DNA of 64,000 nucleotides from contig NZ_CAJNAT010000002.1 of NCBI RefSeq assembly GCF_905220705.1, forward strand, positions 186,001 through 250,000. Direction: 5' to 3'. The notes under the pieces are model-generated. The model was given only the letters and a program-made list of their open reading frames with translations. It did no database searches and had not been told where the DNA came from. This document shows positions 43,800 through 52,742 of this stretch, piece by piece. This stretch comes from Paraburkholderia domus. Its GTDB lineage: Bacteria; Pseudomonadota; Gammaproteobacteria; Burkholderiales; Burkholderiaceae. Each line of letters begins with the position of its first letter. Position 1 is the stretch's first letter. The position numbers were made by a program, and so were the translations under genes.

Positions 43800-45734
43800 A
43801 TGGCAGCATCACATTCCTCGGCTTCCCCCAGCACGGACTCCTCGACGGAGCATACGCAGCAGGCCGGTACGAGCGGCGCAACGTCAGCCGCAGGCATGCA
43901 GCAATTATTCGACGCCTGGATGAACGCATGGCGTTCGCTCGGCACGCCGCCCGGCGGCAACGGCGTACCTTTCCCGATGCCGCAAATGCCTCAGATGCCG
44001 CAAATGGGCATCCCCCACATGCCGCAAATGGGTCTGCCGCAGATGCCGTCGTTCCCCGGCATGCCTGATTTCAGCAAACTGGCGGCGGGATCCCTGCCGT
44101 CATTGCCTTCATTCGCCGGACTCAATATTCCCGCCGCCGCGATTCCGTCGGAGCGTCTACAAAAGCTGCAAGCCGATTATTCGCGTGAGGCGATGGAGCT
44201 GATCCAGCAGGCGACAACCTCCACGACGAAAGCGCCCGAACTCAAGGATCGCCGCTTCAGTTCCGACGCGTGGAGTTCGACGCCGGCCTATGCATTTACT
44301 GCTGCGTGGTATCTGTTGAACGCACGCTATCTGCAGGAAATGGTCGACGCGCTCGAAACAGAACCGAAGATGCGTGAGCGCGTCCGTTTCGCGGTTCAGC
44401 AATGGACCGCCGCGGCATCGCCGAGCAACTTCTTCGCGTTGAATCCGGAAGCGCAAAAGACCTTGCTCGATAGCAAGGGAGAGAGTTTGCGCCAAGGCGT
44501 GATGAATCTGCTGGGCGACATGCAGCGTGGCAAGATTTCGCAGACGGACGAATCGCGTTTCGTGGTCGGCGAAAATCTCGCGAACACTGAAGGCTCGGTG
44601 GTGTTCGAGAACGACCTCATTCAGTTGATCCAGTACAAGCCGCGCACGGCCACTGTGCGTGAGCGGCCGCTGCTGATCGTGCCGCCTTGTATCAACAAGT
44701 TCTACATTCTCGATCTGCAACCGGAGAACTCGCTGGTTGCGCACGGGCTTGATTCGGGCCATCAGGTGTTCCTGATTTCGTGGCGCAACGCGGATGCGTC
44801 GATTGCGAGCAAGACGTGGGACGACTACATCGGCGAGGGCGTGCTCAAGGCGATCGACACGGTCTGCAAGATCAGCGGACGCGAGCAGATCAACACGCTT
44901 GGTTTCTGCGTGGGCGGCACCATGCTCGCCACGGCGTTGGCGGTGGCGGCAGCGCGCGGCGAGCATCCGGCTGCGTCGATGACCTTGCTCACTGCGATGC
45001 TCGACTTCTCGGACACAGGCGTGCTCGACGTGTTCGTCGACGAGTCGCATGTGCAGATGCGCGAGCAGACCATAGGCGGTAAGAACGGCAGCGCGCCCGG
45101 GTTGATGCGCGGCATCGAATTCGCCAACACCTTCTCGTTCCTGCGGCCGAACGATCTGGTGTGGAACTACGTCGTCGACAACTATCTCAAAGGTCGCACG
45201 CCGGTGCCGTTCGATCTGCTGTATTGGAACAGCGATTCGACCAGTCTGCCGGGACCGATGTATGTCTGGTATCTGCGCAACACGTATCTCGAGAATCGTC
45301 TGCGCGAGCCGGGTGCGTTGACCACTTGCGGCGAGCCGGTCGACCTCTCGAAGATCGATGTGCCCACCTTCATCTACGGTTCACGCGAAGACCATATCGT
45401 GCCGTGGCAAACCGCGTATGCGTCGGTGCCGCTGCTTTCCGGGCCGCTGAAGTTCGTGCTCGGCGCGTCGGGTCATATCGCGGGGGTGATCAATCCGCCG
45501 GCGAAGAAGAAGCGCAACTATTGGACACTGGAAGGCGACGTCAAGACGTTGCCGGAAAGCCCGGACGAATGGCTCGATCAGGCGGCCGATGTGCCAGGCA
45601 GCTGGTGGCCCGAATGGACCACGTGGCTCGACCAGTATGGCGGCAAGAAAGTGAAGCCGCGCGCTGCAGCCGGGTCTGCTGAGTTCCCGGTTATCGAGCC
45701 GGCGCCGGGGCGTTATGTGCGGCAACGGGAGTAG
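43800..45734 (+). CDS. phaC: Class I poly(3-hydroxyalkanoate) synthase
   Basis: A 644-residue PHA synthase that polymerises 3-hydroxyacyl-CoA at the granule surface. The catalytic domain closely follows the class I pattern: YYILDLQPE-like FYILDLQPENSLVAHG, the lipase-like box GFCVGG with nucleophile C370, GSREDHIVPW and GASGHIAGVINPPAKKKRNYW. The N-terminal 110 residues are variable and include a Met-Pro-Gln tandem repeat (nt 43976-44049). The start is not certain: the ribosome site before 43800 is poor, but upstream in-frame codons begin inside the promoter. phaA and phaB follow on the same strand, separated by 136 and 190 bp gaps. Confidence 0.95.
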   Translation: MAASHSSASPSTDSSTEHTQQAGTSGATSAAGMQQLFDAWMNAWRSLGTPPGGNGVPFPMPQMPQMPQMGIPHMPQMGLPQMPSFPGMPDFSKLAAGSLPSLPSFAGLNIPAAAIPSERLQKLQADYSREAMELIQQATTSTTKAPELKDRRFSSDAWSSTPAYAFTAAWYLLNARYLQEMVDALETEPKMRERVRFAVQQWTAAASPSNFFALNPEAQKTLLDSKGESLRQGVMNLLGDMQRGKISQTDESRFVVGENLANTEGSVVFENDLIQLIQYKPRTATVRERPLLIVPPCINKFYILDLQPENSLVAHGLDSGHQVFLISWRNADASIASKTWDDYIGEGVLKAIDTVCKISGREQINTLGFCVGGTMLATALAVAAARGEHPAASMTLLTAMLDFSDTGVLDVFVDESHVQMREQTIGGKNGSAPGLMRGIEFANTFSFLRPNDLVWNYVVDNYLKGRTPVPFDLLYWNSDSTSLPGPMYVWYLRNTYLENRLREPGALTTCGEPVDLSKIDVPTFIYGSREDHIVPWQTAYASVPLLSGPLKFVLGASGHIAGVINPPAKKKRNYWTLEGDVKTLPESPDEWLDQAADVPGSWWPEWTTWLDQYGGKKVKPRAAAGSAEFPVIEPAPGRYVRQRE

Positions 45735-45870
45735 GCTTTAGCGCGCGCTGAAGGCGCGGGTTGTATGGCGGTATGAATGAGAGCCCGGATATGCAAGGGC
45801 GCAGGAGCAACAAGATTTTTAACTTGACGGGCTGCGGCGTATTTAGCCGATGTGCCCGGAGGATATGGAA

Positions 45871-47052
45871 ATGACTGATGTTGTGATCGTATCGGCCGCC
45901 CGTACGGCAGTAGGCAAATTCGGTGGGTCGCTGGCGAAGATCGCTGCGCCCGAACTCGGCGCGACGGTGATTCGTGCCGTGCTCGAACGGGCTGGCATGA
46001 AGCCTGAGCAGGTCAGCGAAGTCATCCTGGGGCAGGTGCTGACGGCGGGTTCGGGTCAGAACCCGGCGCGTCAGTCGCTGATCAAGGCGGGGCTGCCCGC
46101 GGCCGTGCCCGGCATGACGATCAACGTGGTGTGCGGCTCGGGCCTGAAGGCCGTGATGCTGGCGGCCAACGCGATCATCGCGGGCGATGCGGACATCGTG
46201 ATCGCCGGCGGTCAGGAAAACATGAGCGCCGCACCGCACGTGCTGCCGGGCTCGCGCGACGGTTTCCGCATGGGCGACGCGAAGCTGATCGACTCGATGA
46301 TCGTCGACGGCCTGTGGGACGTCTACAACCAGTACCACATGGGCGTGACGGCGGAAAACGTCGCCAAGGAATACGGCATCACACGCGAGCAGCAGGACGC
46401 GTTCGCGGCGCTGTCGCAGAACAAGGCGGAAGCCGCGCAGAAGTCGGGCCGCTTCAACGACGAAATCGTGCCGGTCGAGATTCCGCAACGCAAGGGCGAG
46501 CCGCTGCGTTTCGCAACGGACGAGTTCGTGCGTCACGGCGTGACGGCTGAATCGCTGGCGGGCCTGAAACCGGCTTTCTCGAAGGAAGGCACGGTCACGG
46601 CGGCTAACGCGTCGGGTCTGAACGACGGCGCGGCGGCGGTGCTGGTGATGTCGGCGAAGAAGGCTGAAGCGCTCGGCCTCACGCCGCTCGCGCGCATCAA
46701 GGCTTACGCCACCTCGGGTCTGGATCCGAAGGTGATGGGGATGGGCCCGGTGCCGGCATCGCGCCGTTGCCTGGAACGTGCAGGCTGGTCGCCGGCCGAT
46801 CTCGACCTGATGGAAATCAACGAAGCGTTTGCGGCGCAAGCGCTGGCCGTGAATCAGCAGATGGGCTGGGACGCGTCGAAGATCAACGTAAACGGCGGCG
46901 CAATTGCGATCGGTCACCCGATCGGTGCGTCCGGTTGCCGGGTTCTCGTCACGCTGCTGCACGAAATGCAGAAGCGCGATGCGAAGAAGGGCTTGGCGTC
47001 GCTGTGTATCGGCGGCGGCATGGGCGTAGCATTGGCGCTCGAGCGCGCTTAA
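45871..47052 (+). CDS. phaA: Acetyl-CoA acetyltransferase (beta-ketothiolase) PhaA
   Basis: A 393-residue biosynthetic thiolase that condenses two acetyl-CoA to acetoacetyl-CoA, the first PHB step. The acylated cysteine is C88 in [11 protein letters not shown]; the [11 protein letters not shown] histidine region, [21 protein letters not shown] and [12 protein letters not shown] (second cysteine) complete the active site. I chose ATG 45871 because the GGAGGA ribosome site is 7 nt upstream; two in-frame ATGs lie before it. It sits between phaC and phaB. Confidence 0.95.
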   Translation: MTDVVIVSAARTAVGKFGGSLAKIAAPELGATVIRAVLERAGMKPEQVSEVILGQVLTAGSGQNPARQSLIKAGLPAAVPGMTINVVCGSGLKAVMLAANAIIAGDADIVIAGGQENMSAAPHVLPGSRDGFRMGDAKLIDSMIVDGLWDVYNQYHMGVTAENVAKEYGITREQQDAFAALSQNKAEAAQKSGRFNDEIVPVEIPQRKGEPLRFATDEFVRHGVTAESLAGLKPAFSKEGTVTAANASGLNDGAAAVLVMSAKKAEALGLTPLARIKAYATSGLDPKVMGMGPVPASRRCLERAGWSPADLDLMEINEAFAAQALAVNQQMGWDASKINVNGGAIAIGHPIGASGCRVLVTLLHEMQKRDAKKGLASLCIGGGMGVALALERA

Positions 47053-47242
47053 CAGGCCTCAAGCAGGCTCTGGTCGGTTTTAGCAGGCGGTAAGCAGGGT
47101 AGTCGCGCGTCACGTTGCAGGAGGTGGCGCGCGGCGAGCAGTGGCCTCGTCGGCCGGTCGCCCGGCGGCAGTGGAGATGAAGCACCAGGCGAGGGAAGAG
47201 GCAGCCGGTCGGCGCCTCGAAAACGATAACGGAGTGTAGTTT

Positions 47243-47983
47243 ATGACACAGCGAATTGCGTACGTAACGGGCGGGATGGGTGGCATCGGCACGAGCATTT
47301 GCCAGCGGCTGCACAAAGAGGGCTTCAAGGTGGTCGCAGGCTGTGGCCCGAACTCGCCGCGCCGCGTGAAGTGGCTCGAAGAGCAGAAGGCGCTTGGCTA
47401 CGATTTCATTGCGTCCGAAGGCAACGTCGGCGACTGGGAATCGACCAAGGCAGCATTCGACAAGGTCAAGGCTGAAGTCGGCGAGGTTGATATTCTGGTG
47501 AACAACGCCGGTATCACGCGCGACGTCGTATTCCGCAAGATGACGCACGAAGACTGGACGGCGGTGATCGACACCAACCTGACCAGCCTCTTCAACGTCA
47601 CCAAGCAGGTGATCGATGGTATGGTCGAGCGCGGCTTTGGGCGAGTCATCAACATTTCGTCGGTGAACGGCCAGAAGGGCCAGTTCGGCCAGACCAACTA
47701 CTCGACCGCGAAAGCCGGCATTCACGGATTCACGATGTCGCTGGCGCAGGAAGTGGCCACCAAGGGCGTGACAGTCAACACTGTGTCGCCTGGCTACATC
47801 GGCACGGACATGGTCAAGTCGATCCGCCCGGACGTGCTGGAAAAGATCGTTGCGACGATTCCGGTGCGCCGTCTCGGTCAGCCGGACGAAATCGGCTCGA
47901 TCGTGGCATGGCTCGCTTCGGACGAATCGGGTTTCTCCACGGGCGCTGATTTTTCGCTGAACGGCGGATTGCATATGGGCTGA
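47243..47983 (+). CDS. phaB: Acetoacetyl-CoA reductase PhaB
   Basis: A 246-residue NADPH-dependent short-chain dehydrogenase that makes (R)-3-hydroxybutyryl-CoA for PhaC. Signature: YVTGGMGGIGTSICQRL (nucleotide fold), LVNNAGITRDVVFRKM, INISSVNGQKGQFGQTNYSTAKAG (Ser/Tyr/Lys catalytic set) and TVSPGYIGTDMV. GGAG precedes the ATG by about 9 nt. The 190-bp gap after phaA has no terminator. phaR follows after 134 bp. Confidence 0.96.
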   Translation: MTQRIAYVTGGMGGIGTSICQRLHKEGFKVVAGCGPNSPRRVKWLEEQKALGYDFIASEGNVGDWESTKAAFDKVKAEVGEVDILVNNAGITRDVVFRKMTHEDWTAVIDTNLTSLFNVTKQVIDGMVERGFGRVINISSVNGQKGQFGQTNYSTAKAGIHGFTMSLAQEVATKGVTVNTVSPGYIGTDMVKSIRPDVLEKIVATIPVRRLGQPDEIGSIVAWLASDESGFSTGADFSLNGGLHMG

Positions 47984-48117
47984 GTGATTGGCGCGCCGCT
48001 CACAAGGCAGCGCGCTTCTGCTCAGATGGTTCCGGCGGCGTCTCGACTGTGCAATTGCCCGATTGCGCAGTCGGTATGACGCCGTTTCGGCGCTCAACTT
48101 GCGCGCAAAGGCGTTAC

Positions 48118-48735
48118 ATGACCACTACTACAAAGAAAACAGCCGAACGACTGATCAAGAAGTATCCGAATCGCCGGCTCTACGATACCGAGACAAGCAC
48201 GTACATCACGCTGACGGACGTTAAGCAGCTCGTGCTGGATCAGGAGGATTTCAAGGTCATCGATGCGAAGAGCAACGAGGATCTGACGCGCGCCATCCTG
48301 TTGCAGATCATTCTCGAAGAGGAGAGCGGCGGCTTGCCGATGTTCTCGTCGTCGATGTTGTCGCAGATCATCCGCTTCTACGGCCATGCGATGCAGGGCA
48401 TGATGGGCACGTATCTGGAAAAAAATATTCAGGCCTTCATCGACATTCAGGCGAAACTCGCCGACCAGTCGAAAAATCTGTACGAAGGCAAGGCGATGAA
48501 CCCCGAAGTCTGGTCGCAATTCATGAACATGCAGGCGCCGATGATGCAGGGCATGATGACCAGCTACATCGAACAGTCGAAGAACATGTTCGTGCAGATG
48601 CAGGAGCAGATGCAGAACCAGGCGAAATCGATGTTCGCCACCTTCCCGTTCACGCCAGGTGGGCCGGTGAATGCAGCCGGAGCGCCGGCCACGCCAGCTA
48701 ATCCGCAAACCAATCCGGAACCGGAGAAGAAGTAA
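48118..48735 (+). CDS. phaR: PHA synthesis repressor PhaR
   Basis: A 205-residue regulator that binds both DNA and PHA granules. It represses phasin (and its own) genes until polymer titrates it. The N-terminal domain RLIKKYPNRRLYDTETSTYITLTDVKQLVLDQEDFKVIDAKSNEDLTRAILLQIILEEE is the PhaR/PHB_acc signature. The C-terminal half is a Met/Gln-rich amphipathic region (about 85-180) with an Asn/Pro/Glu tail. ATG 48118 was chosen by homology. It is the last gene of the phaCABR cluster. Confidence 0.95.
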   Translation: MTTTTKKTAERLIKKYPNRRLYDTETSTYITLTDVKQLVLDQEDFKVIDAKSNEDLTRAILLQIILEEESGGLPMFSSSMLSQIIRFYGHAMQGMMGTYLEKNIQAFIDIQAKLADQSKNLYEGKAMNPEVWSQFMNMQAPMMQGMMTSYIEQSKNMFVQMQEQMQNQAKSMFATFPFTPGGPVNAAGAPATPANPQTNPEPEKK

Positions 48736-48873
48736 CGGCGCAGCGCTACGCCGACGTGGCGAGCGCGTCTTTGCGCGTCCGCCGCATGGCCGCGGCGGAG
48801 CGGTGTGCACGCCGCCGCGCCACGAGGTGCTGGGTGCACCCGCGGCGACTCGCGCGCAGAGCGCAGCTGACGG
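48736..48873. other. Gap between phaR and the rimO-relic repeat
   Basis: No gene recognised. It is GC-rich, with no T-run terminator for phaR visible. It joins the left copy of the rimO 5' duplication at 48874. Confidence 0.4.
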
Positions 48874-49080
48874 GCGCGGTACAATTCTGGGTTGTGTGCG
48901 CTGACGTTGTCCCGGTGTGTGGTCCTCGTGGTCTCCTTGATCCTGTCGCCCCTCAGCCCCTGCCGCACCTTCCCCATTTGCCGCCACTGCTGTATCCCAG
49001 CCCTACCTATGTCGCACACCCGTTTCCCCCACCGCGCCACGCCTTCGATTCCGAGGGTCGGATTTGTCAGTCTTGGCTGA
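48874..49080 (+). repeat. Left diverged copy of the rimO promoter/leader/5' coding repeat
   Basis: It begins GCGCGGTACAAT, like the right copy at 50159, keeps the -10 to ATG spacing (129 vs 125 bp), shares blocks such as TGCCGCACC-TCCCCATTTG, and ends in a 72-bp segment aligned without gaps to rimO codons 1-24 (53 of 72 bases identical by my count). It now lies where the dusC promoter should be. Confidence 0.88.
49009..49080 (+). pseudogene. Relic of the rimO 5' end (24 codons)
   Basis: This frame reads MSHTRFPHRATPSIPRVGFV then SLG and stop, against [20 protein letters not shown] then SLGC in intact RimO. Codon 24, TGT for the first cluster cysteine in RimO, is TGA here. There is no further similarity downstream. 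It is a truncated copy, not a separate gene. Confidence 0.85.
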
Positions 49081-49119
49081 CCGTAAGCTTCGCAACAGCA
49101 GCTTAGGCGGCGTTCCCTT

Positions 49120-50172
49120 ATGAGCCGGTTGTTTCTTGCGCCCATGGAAGGGCTTGCGGACTACGTGTTGCGCGATGTGCTGACCAGCACGGGCGGATTC
49201 GACGGGTGTGTATCGGAGTTCGTCAGGGTGACGGGCTCGGTGCTTCCCGAGCGTGTTTACGAGAGGGATACGCCTGAAGTCCTCCACGGTGGCCGTACAC
49301 CTTGTGGCACGCCGATGGTGATCCAGCTGCTCGGCAGCGATCCTGAATGGATGGCGCTGAATGCGGCCCAGGCGGCCAGTCTTTCGCCGCATGGACTCGA
49401 TCTGAACTTCGGCTGTCCCGCCAAAGTTGTCAACCGGCACGGTGGCGGCGCGATGCTGCTGGCGCACCCTGAACAACTGAACCGGATCGTTTCGTCTGTT
49501 CGCGCGGCGGTGCCTGCCGGCATTGCCGTGACAGCAAAAATGCGGCTCGGCGTGTCCGATACGTCGCTCGCGATCGACTGCGCCACGGCGCTGGCAGAAG
49601 GCGGCGCGGCCTCCCTCGTCGTGCACGCCAGAACACGCGATCATGGCTACCGCCCACCAGCCCACTGGGAGTGGATCGCGCACATCGACGCCGCCGTGGA
49701 CGTGCCGGTCATTGCCAACGGAGAAGTCTGGACGGTGGCCGACTGGGAGCGGTGCCGGGCGGTCAGCGGCTGCGAGGACGTGATGATCGGGCGCGGTGCC
49801 GTGTCGGATCCTTTCCTGGCCTTGCGGATACGCGGATTGATGGACCGGACGCCTTCCGGGGAGGAGTGGCCGGCTGTCCTCGGTCATCTCGCCGATTACC
49901 TGAAAAAACTGCAAGCCCGTGTCGCGGCCCGTCATGAGCACGGACGCGTCAAAATGTGGCTCAGCTATCTGAAGCGGACCTGGCCGCAGGCTGCCGAGCT
50001 GCATGCTGCCATCCGGCGTCTGCATGATTCGCGCGAAATTCTTGAAGTGATCGAGCGAGCTCTGGCATTAAACGGTTTGATGCCGGCGCGACAATGCGCG
50101 GCCCGCGGCCTGCTCGATCCGGCAACGCCCCGCCACCTGGCAGACTGCACGGTCGCGAGCGCGGTACAATAA
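49120..50172 (+). CDS. dusC: tRNA-dihydrouridine(16) synthase DusC
   Basis: A 350-residue FMN-dependent reductase that converts a D-loop uridine of tRNA (U16 for DusC) to dihydrouridine. Motifs: FLAPMEGLADYVLRDVLT (FMN site), QLLGSDPEWMALNA, DLNFGCPAKVVNRHGGGAML with the catalytic cysteine, VTAKMRLGV, VVHARTRDHGYRPPAHW and VIANGEVW, GRGAVSDPFLA. The length and the GVLPERVYE-like substrate loop fit DusC rather than DusA/B. No Shine-Dalgarno site is visible before ATG 49120. It is inserted between two copies of the rimO 5' region, and its stop TAA (50170-50172) uses the final T of the rimO -10 box. Some codons are less GC-biased than its neighbours, which fits acquisition (by eye only). Confidence 0.93.
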   Translation: MSRLFLAPMEGLADYVLRDVLTSTGGFDGCVSEFVRVTGSVLPERVYERDTPEVLHGGRTPCGTPMVIQLLGSDPEWMALNAAQAASLSPHGLDLNFGCPAKVVNRHGGGAMLLAHPEQLNRIVSSVRAAVPAGIAVTAKMRLGVSDTSLAIDCATALAEGGAASLVVHARTRDHGYRPPAHWEWIAHIDAAVDVPVIANGEVWTVADWERCRAVSGCEDVMIGRGAVSDPFLALRIRGLMDRTPSGEEWPAVLGHLADYLKKLQARVAARHEHGRVKMWLSYLKRTWPQAAELHAAIRRLHDSREILEVIERALALNGLMPARQCAARGLLDPATPRHLADCTVASAVQ

Positions 50173-50361
50173 AGGGTTGCGTGCGCGGGACGTTGATGGG
50201 GCTGTGGTTTTGATGACCATCGGACCCCTTGGCCTTGCCGCACCGTCCCCATTTGTCGCCATCGTCACCGCTATACGCCGGACCCACCTATGTCGCAGAC
50301 CATTTCCCCCGCCGTGCCGACCCCTTCGACTCCGAAGGTCGGTTTCGTCAGCCTAGGCTGT
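50159..50361 (+). repeat. Right copy of the rimO promoter/leader/5' coding repeat
   Basis: The intact partner of 48874-49080. It starts inside the last codons of dusC, contains the -10 TACAAT (50165-50170), a leader in which GATGGGG can pair with CCCCATT-type sequence downstream, and the first 24 codons of rimO. Confidence 0.88.
50165..50170 (+). promoter_or_regulatory. -10 box of rimO overlapping the dusC stop codon
   Basis: TACAATAA contains both the TACAAT hexamer and the TAA stop of dusC. The same hexamer occurs at 48880-48885 in the left repeat copy, where it may now serve dusC. Confidence 0.55.
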
Positions 50362-51681
50362 CCTAAAGCACTCGTCGACTCCGAACAGATCATCACGCAG
50401 CTGCGCGCCGAGGGCTACGAGATCTCCGGCACGTACGACGGCGCGGACCTCGTGGTCGTCAACACCTGCGGCTTCATCGACGAAGCCGTGCAGGAAAGCC
50501 TCGACGCGATCGGTGAAGCGCTCAGCGAAAACGGCAAGGTGATCGTCACGGGTTGCCTCGGTGCAAAGCAGAGCGCGAGCGGCTCGAACCTGATCGAAGA
50601 AGTGCATCCGAAGGTGCTGGCCGTGACCGGTCCGCACGCGCTCGGCGAAGTGATGCAGGCGGTGCACAATCATCTGCCGAAGCCGCACGATCCGTTTATC
50701 GATCTGGTGCCGGCTGCCGGCGTGAAGCTCACGCCGCGCCACTATGCGTACCTGAAAATTTCCGAAGGCTGCAACCACCGCTGCACGTTCTGCATCATCC
50801 CGTCGATGCGCGGCGACCTCGTGTCGCGTCCGGTTGCCGAAGTGATGCTCGAGGCGGAGAACCTGTTCAAGTCAGGCGTGAAGGAACTGCTGGTGATTTC
50901 GCAGGACACGAGCGCATACGGCGTCGATGTCAAATACCGTACCGGTTTCTGGAACGGCAAGCCGATCAAGACGCGCATGACCGATCTGGTCGGCGCGCTT
51001 GGCGAACTTGCGGCGCAATACGGCGCATGGGTACGTTTGCATTACGTGTATCCGTACCCGAGCGTCGACGAAGTCATTCCGATGATGGCCGAAGGTCCGT
51101 TCAAGGGTCATGTGCTGCCGTATCTGGATGTGCCGTTCCAGCACGCGCATCCGGAAGTGTTGAAGCGCATGAAGCGCCCGGCCAACGCCGAGAAGGTGAT
51201 GGAGCGCGTGAAGGCGTGGCGCGAAATCTGCCCCGACCTGACGATCCGCAGCACGTTCATCGCCGGCTTCCCGGGCGAGACTGAAGAGCAATTCCAGACG
51301 CTGCTCGATTTCATCCGCGAGGCGGAGCTGGATCGGGTCGGCTGCTTTGCTTACTCGCCGGTCGAAGGCGCGACGGCCAACGAACTCGACGGTGCCTTGC
51401 CCGACGAAGTGCGTGAAGAACGCCGCGCGCGCTTCATGGAAGTGGCCGAAGAAGTGTCGGCCAAACGTATCGCGAAGAAGGTCGGCAAGACGCTGAAAGT
51501 GCTGGTCGACGAGATCAATGCCGACGGCGGCATCGGCCGCACCGCGGCGGATGCGCCTGAAATCGATGGCGTCGTCTATATCGCACCGGCCACCAAGGCG
51601 TCGAAGCGTTACAAGGTCGGCGATTTTGTGTCGGTGAAGATCACTGGCGCTGACGGCCACGATCTGTGGGGCGAGGTATAA
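50290..51681 (+). CDS. rimO: Ribosomal protein S12 methylthiotransferase RimO
   Basis: A 463-residue radical-SAM enzyme with two iron-sulfur clusters that methylthiolates Asp of ribosomal protein S12. The N-terminal UPF0004 domain begins [17 protein letters not shown] (C24 is the first cluster ligand), with further cysteines in [11 protein letters not shown] and VTGCLGAKQ. The radical-SAM triad is C161, C165, C168 in [13 protein letters not shown]-terminal TRAM domain (about 395-463) binds the substrate. The sugar kinase gene starts 3 bp after the stop. It is preceded by a diverged duplicate of its own 5' region beyond dusC. Confidence 0.96.
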   Translation: MSQTISPAVPTPSTPKVGFVSLGCPKALVDSEQIITQLRAEGYEISGTYDGADLVVVNTCGFIDEAVQESLDAIGEALSENGKVIVTGCLGAKQSASGSNLIEEVHPKVLAVTGPHALGEVMQAVHNHLPKPHDPFIDLVPAAGVKLTPRHYAYLKISEGCNHRCTFCIIPSMRGDLVSRPVAEVMLEAENLFKSGVKELLVISQDTSAYGVDVKYRTGFWNGKPIKTRMTDLVGALGELAAQYGAWVRLHYVYPYPSVDEVIPMMAEGPFKGHVLPYLDVPFQHAHPEVLKRMKRPANAEKVMERVKAWREICPDLTIRSTFIAGFPGETEEQFQTLLDFIREAELDRVGCFAYSPVEGATANELDGALPDEVREERRARFMEVAEEVSAKRIAKKVGKTLKVLVDEINADGGIGRTAADAPEIDGVVYIAPATKASKRYKVGDFVSVKITGADGHDLWGEV

Positions 51682-51684
51682 GCG

Positions 51685-52665
51685 ATGACGGCGAGCATGG
51701 CCGGCACGCCGGCTGCCCAGACCCCGGAAAGCCGGGCCTCGGACGCCCGGCGCCCCGAGATTCTCGCGCTCGGCGAGGCGATGATCGAATTCAATCAGTC
51801 GGCTAAAGATCAGCCGAACTATCTGCAGGGCTTCGGCGGCGATACGTCGAACTTCTGCATCGCAGCGGCACGGCAGGGCGCGAAGACAGGTTTCGTGTCG
51901 GCTGTCGGCAGCGATCATTTCGGACGTCTGCTGATCGATCTGTGGGAGCGCGAGCAGGTTGAGACGTCGCTCGTGCGCGTCGATCCGCACGCACCCACCG
52001 GGGTCTATTTCGTTTCGCACGGTCCTGAAGGTCACGCGTTCGACTACCTGCGTGCGGGTTCGGCCGCGAGCCGTTATGCGCCGGACGATCTACCGCTCGA
52101 TGCGATCGCCGCAGCCAAAGTCATCCACCTGTCCGGCATCAGTCTCGCGATCAGCGTGAGCGCCTGCGACGCCGCTTTGGCGGCGATTGGGCATGCGCGA
52201 GCGAACGGCGTGCTCGTGAGCTTCGACACCAATCTGCGCCTGAAGCTGTGGCCGCTCGCGAGAGCGCGCGCGGTGATGCTCGAAGCCATTCGTCAAACCG
52301 ACATTTGTCTGCCGAGCTGGGACGACGTCACTGAACTCACCGGCTTGACCGGTCGAGACGAGATCGTCGATTTTCTGCTGTCGCACGGTCCGCGTGTCGT
52401 AGCGCTCAAGCTCGGCAAAGAAGGCTCGTACATCGCCACGCCTGACGAACGGCGCGTCGTGCCGGGCCATGTCGTCAACGCGGTCGATGCGACCGGCGCG
52501 GGGGACTGTTTTGGCGGCGCGTTCATCGCGCGTATCGTCGCGGGTGACGATCCGTTTCAAGCGGCGCGTTATGCGAACGTCGCCGCGGCACTGTCCACGC
52601 AAGGCTACGGCGCGGTCGCGCCGATTCCTTCGCGGGCGACGGTCGAACACATCCTGGCCGGCTGA
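51685..52665 (+). CDS. kdgK: PfkB-family sugar kinase, probable 2-dehydro-3-deoxygluconokinase
   Basis: A 326-residue ribokinase-fold enzyme. GEAMIEFNQ, GFGGDTSNFCIAAARQGAKTGFVSAVGSDHFG (sugar-binding Gly-Gly motif) and the C-terminal DATGAGDCFGGAF (catalytic base D274) are canonical. The pattern FDYLRAGSAASRY and FDTNLRLKLWP favours 2-keto-3-deoxygluconate kinases, though another substrate in the family cannot be excluded. The first 25 residues are a variable extension. It is immediately downstream of rimO and upstream of bktB, so cotranscription with rimO is likely despite unrelated function. Confidence 0.82.
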   Translation: MTASMAGTPAAQTPESRASDARRPEILALGEAMIEFNQSAKDQPNYLQGFGGDTSNFCIAAARQGAKTGFVSAVGSDHFGRLLIDLWEREQVETSLVRVDPHAPTGVYFVSHGPEGHAFDYLRAGSAASRYAPDDLPLDAIAAAKVIHLSGISLAISVSACDAALAAIGHARANGVLVSFDTNLRLKLWPLARARAVMLEAIRQTDICLPSWDDVTELTGLTGRDEIVDFLLSHGPRVVALKLGKEGSYIATPDERRVVPGHVVNAVDATGAGDCFGGAFIARIVAGDDPFQAARYANVAAALSTQGYGAVAPIPSRATVEHILAG

Positions 52666-52714
52666 CAGCAACGCGCTGCGAGGCGCGCGCCGCAACCCGC
52701 CAGGGCAAGATTAT

Positions 52715-52729
52715 CTTTAGAGACTAAAG
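52715..52729 (+). promoter_or_regulatory. Small inverted repeat next to the bktB ribosome site
   Basis: CTTTAG-AGA-CTAAAG can form a 6-bp hairpin ending one base before the GAGGAG ribosome site (52731-52736) of bktB. It could be an operator or a weak translational element; no evidence chooses between them. Confidence 0.35.
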
Positions 52730-52742
52730 AGAGGAGCGAGCG

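Noticed and set aside
48671..49106. Open frames of 60-116 codons between phaR and dusC
   Set aside because: They cover the rimO relic and its degenerate leader; no ribosome sites and no family pattern.
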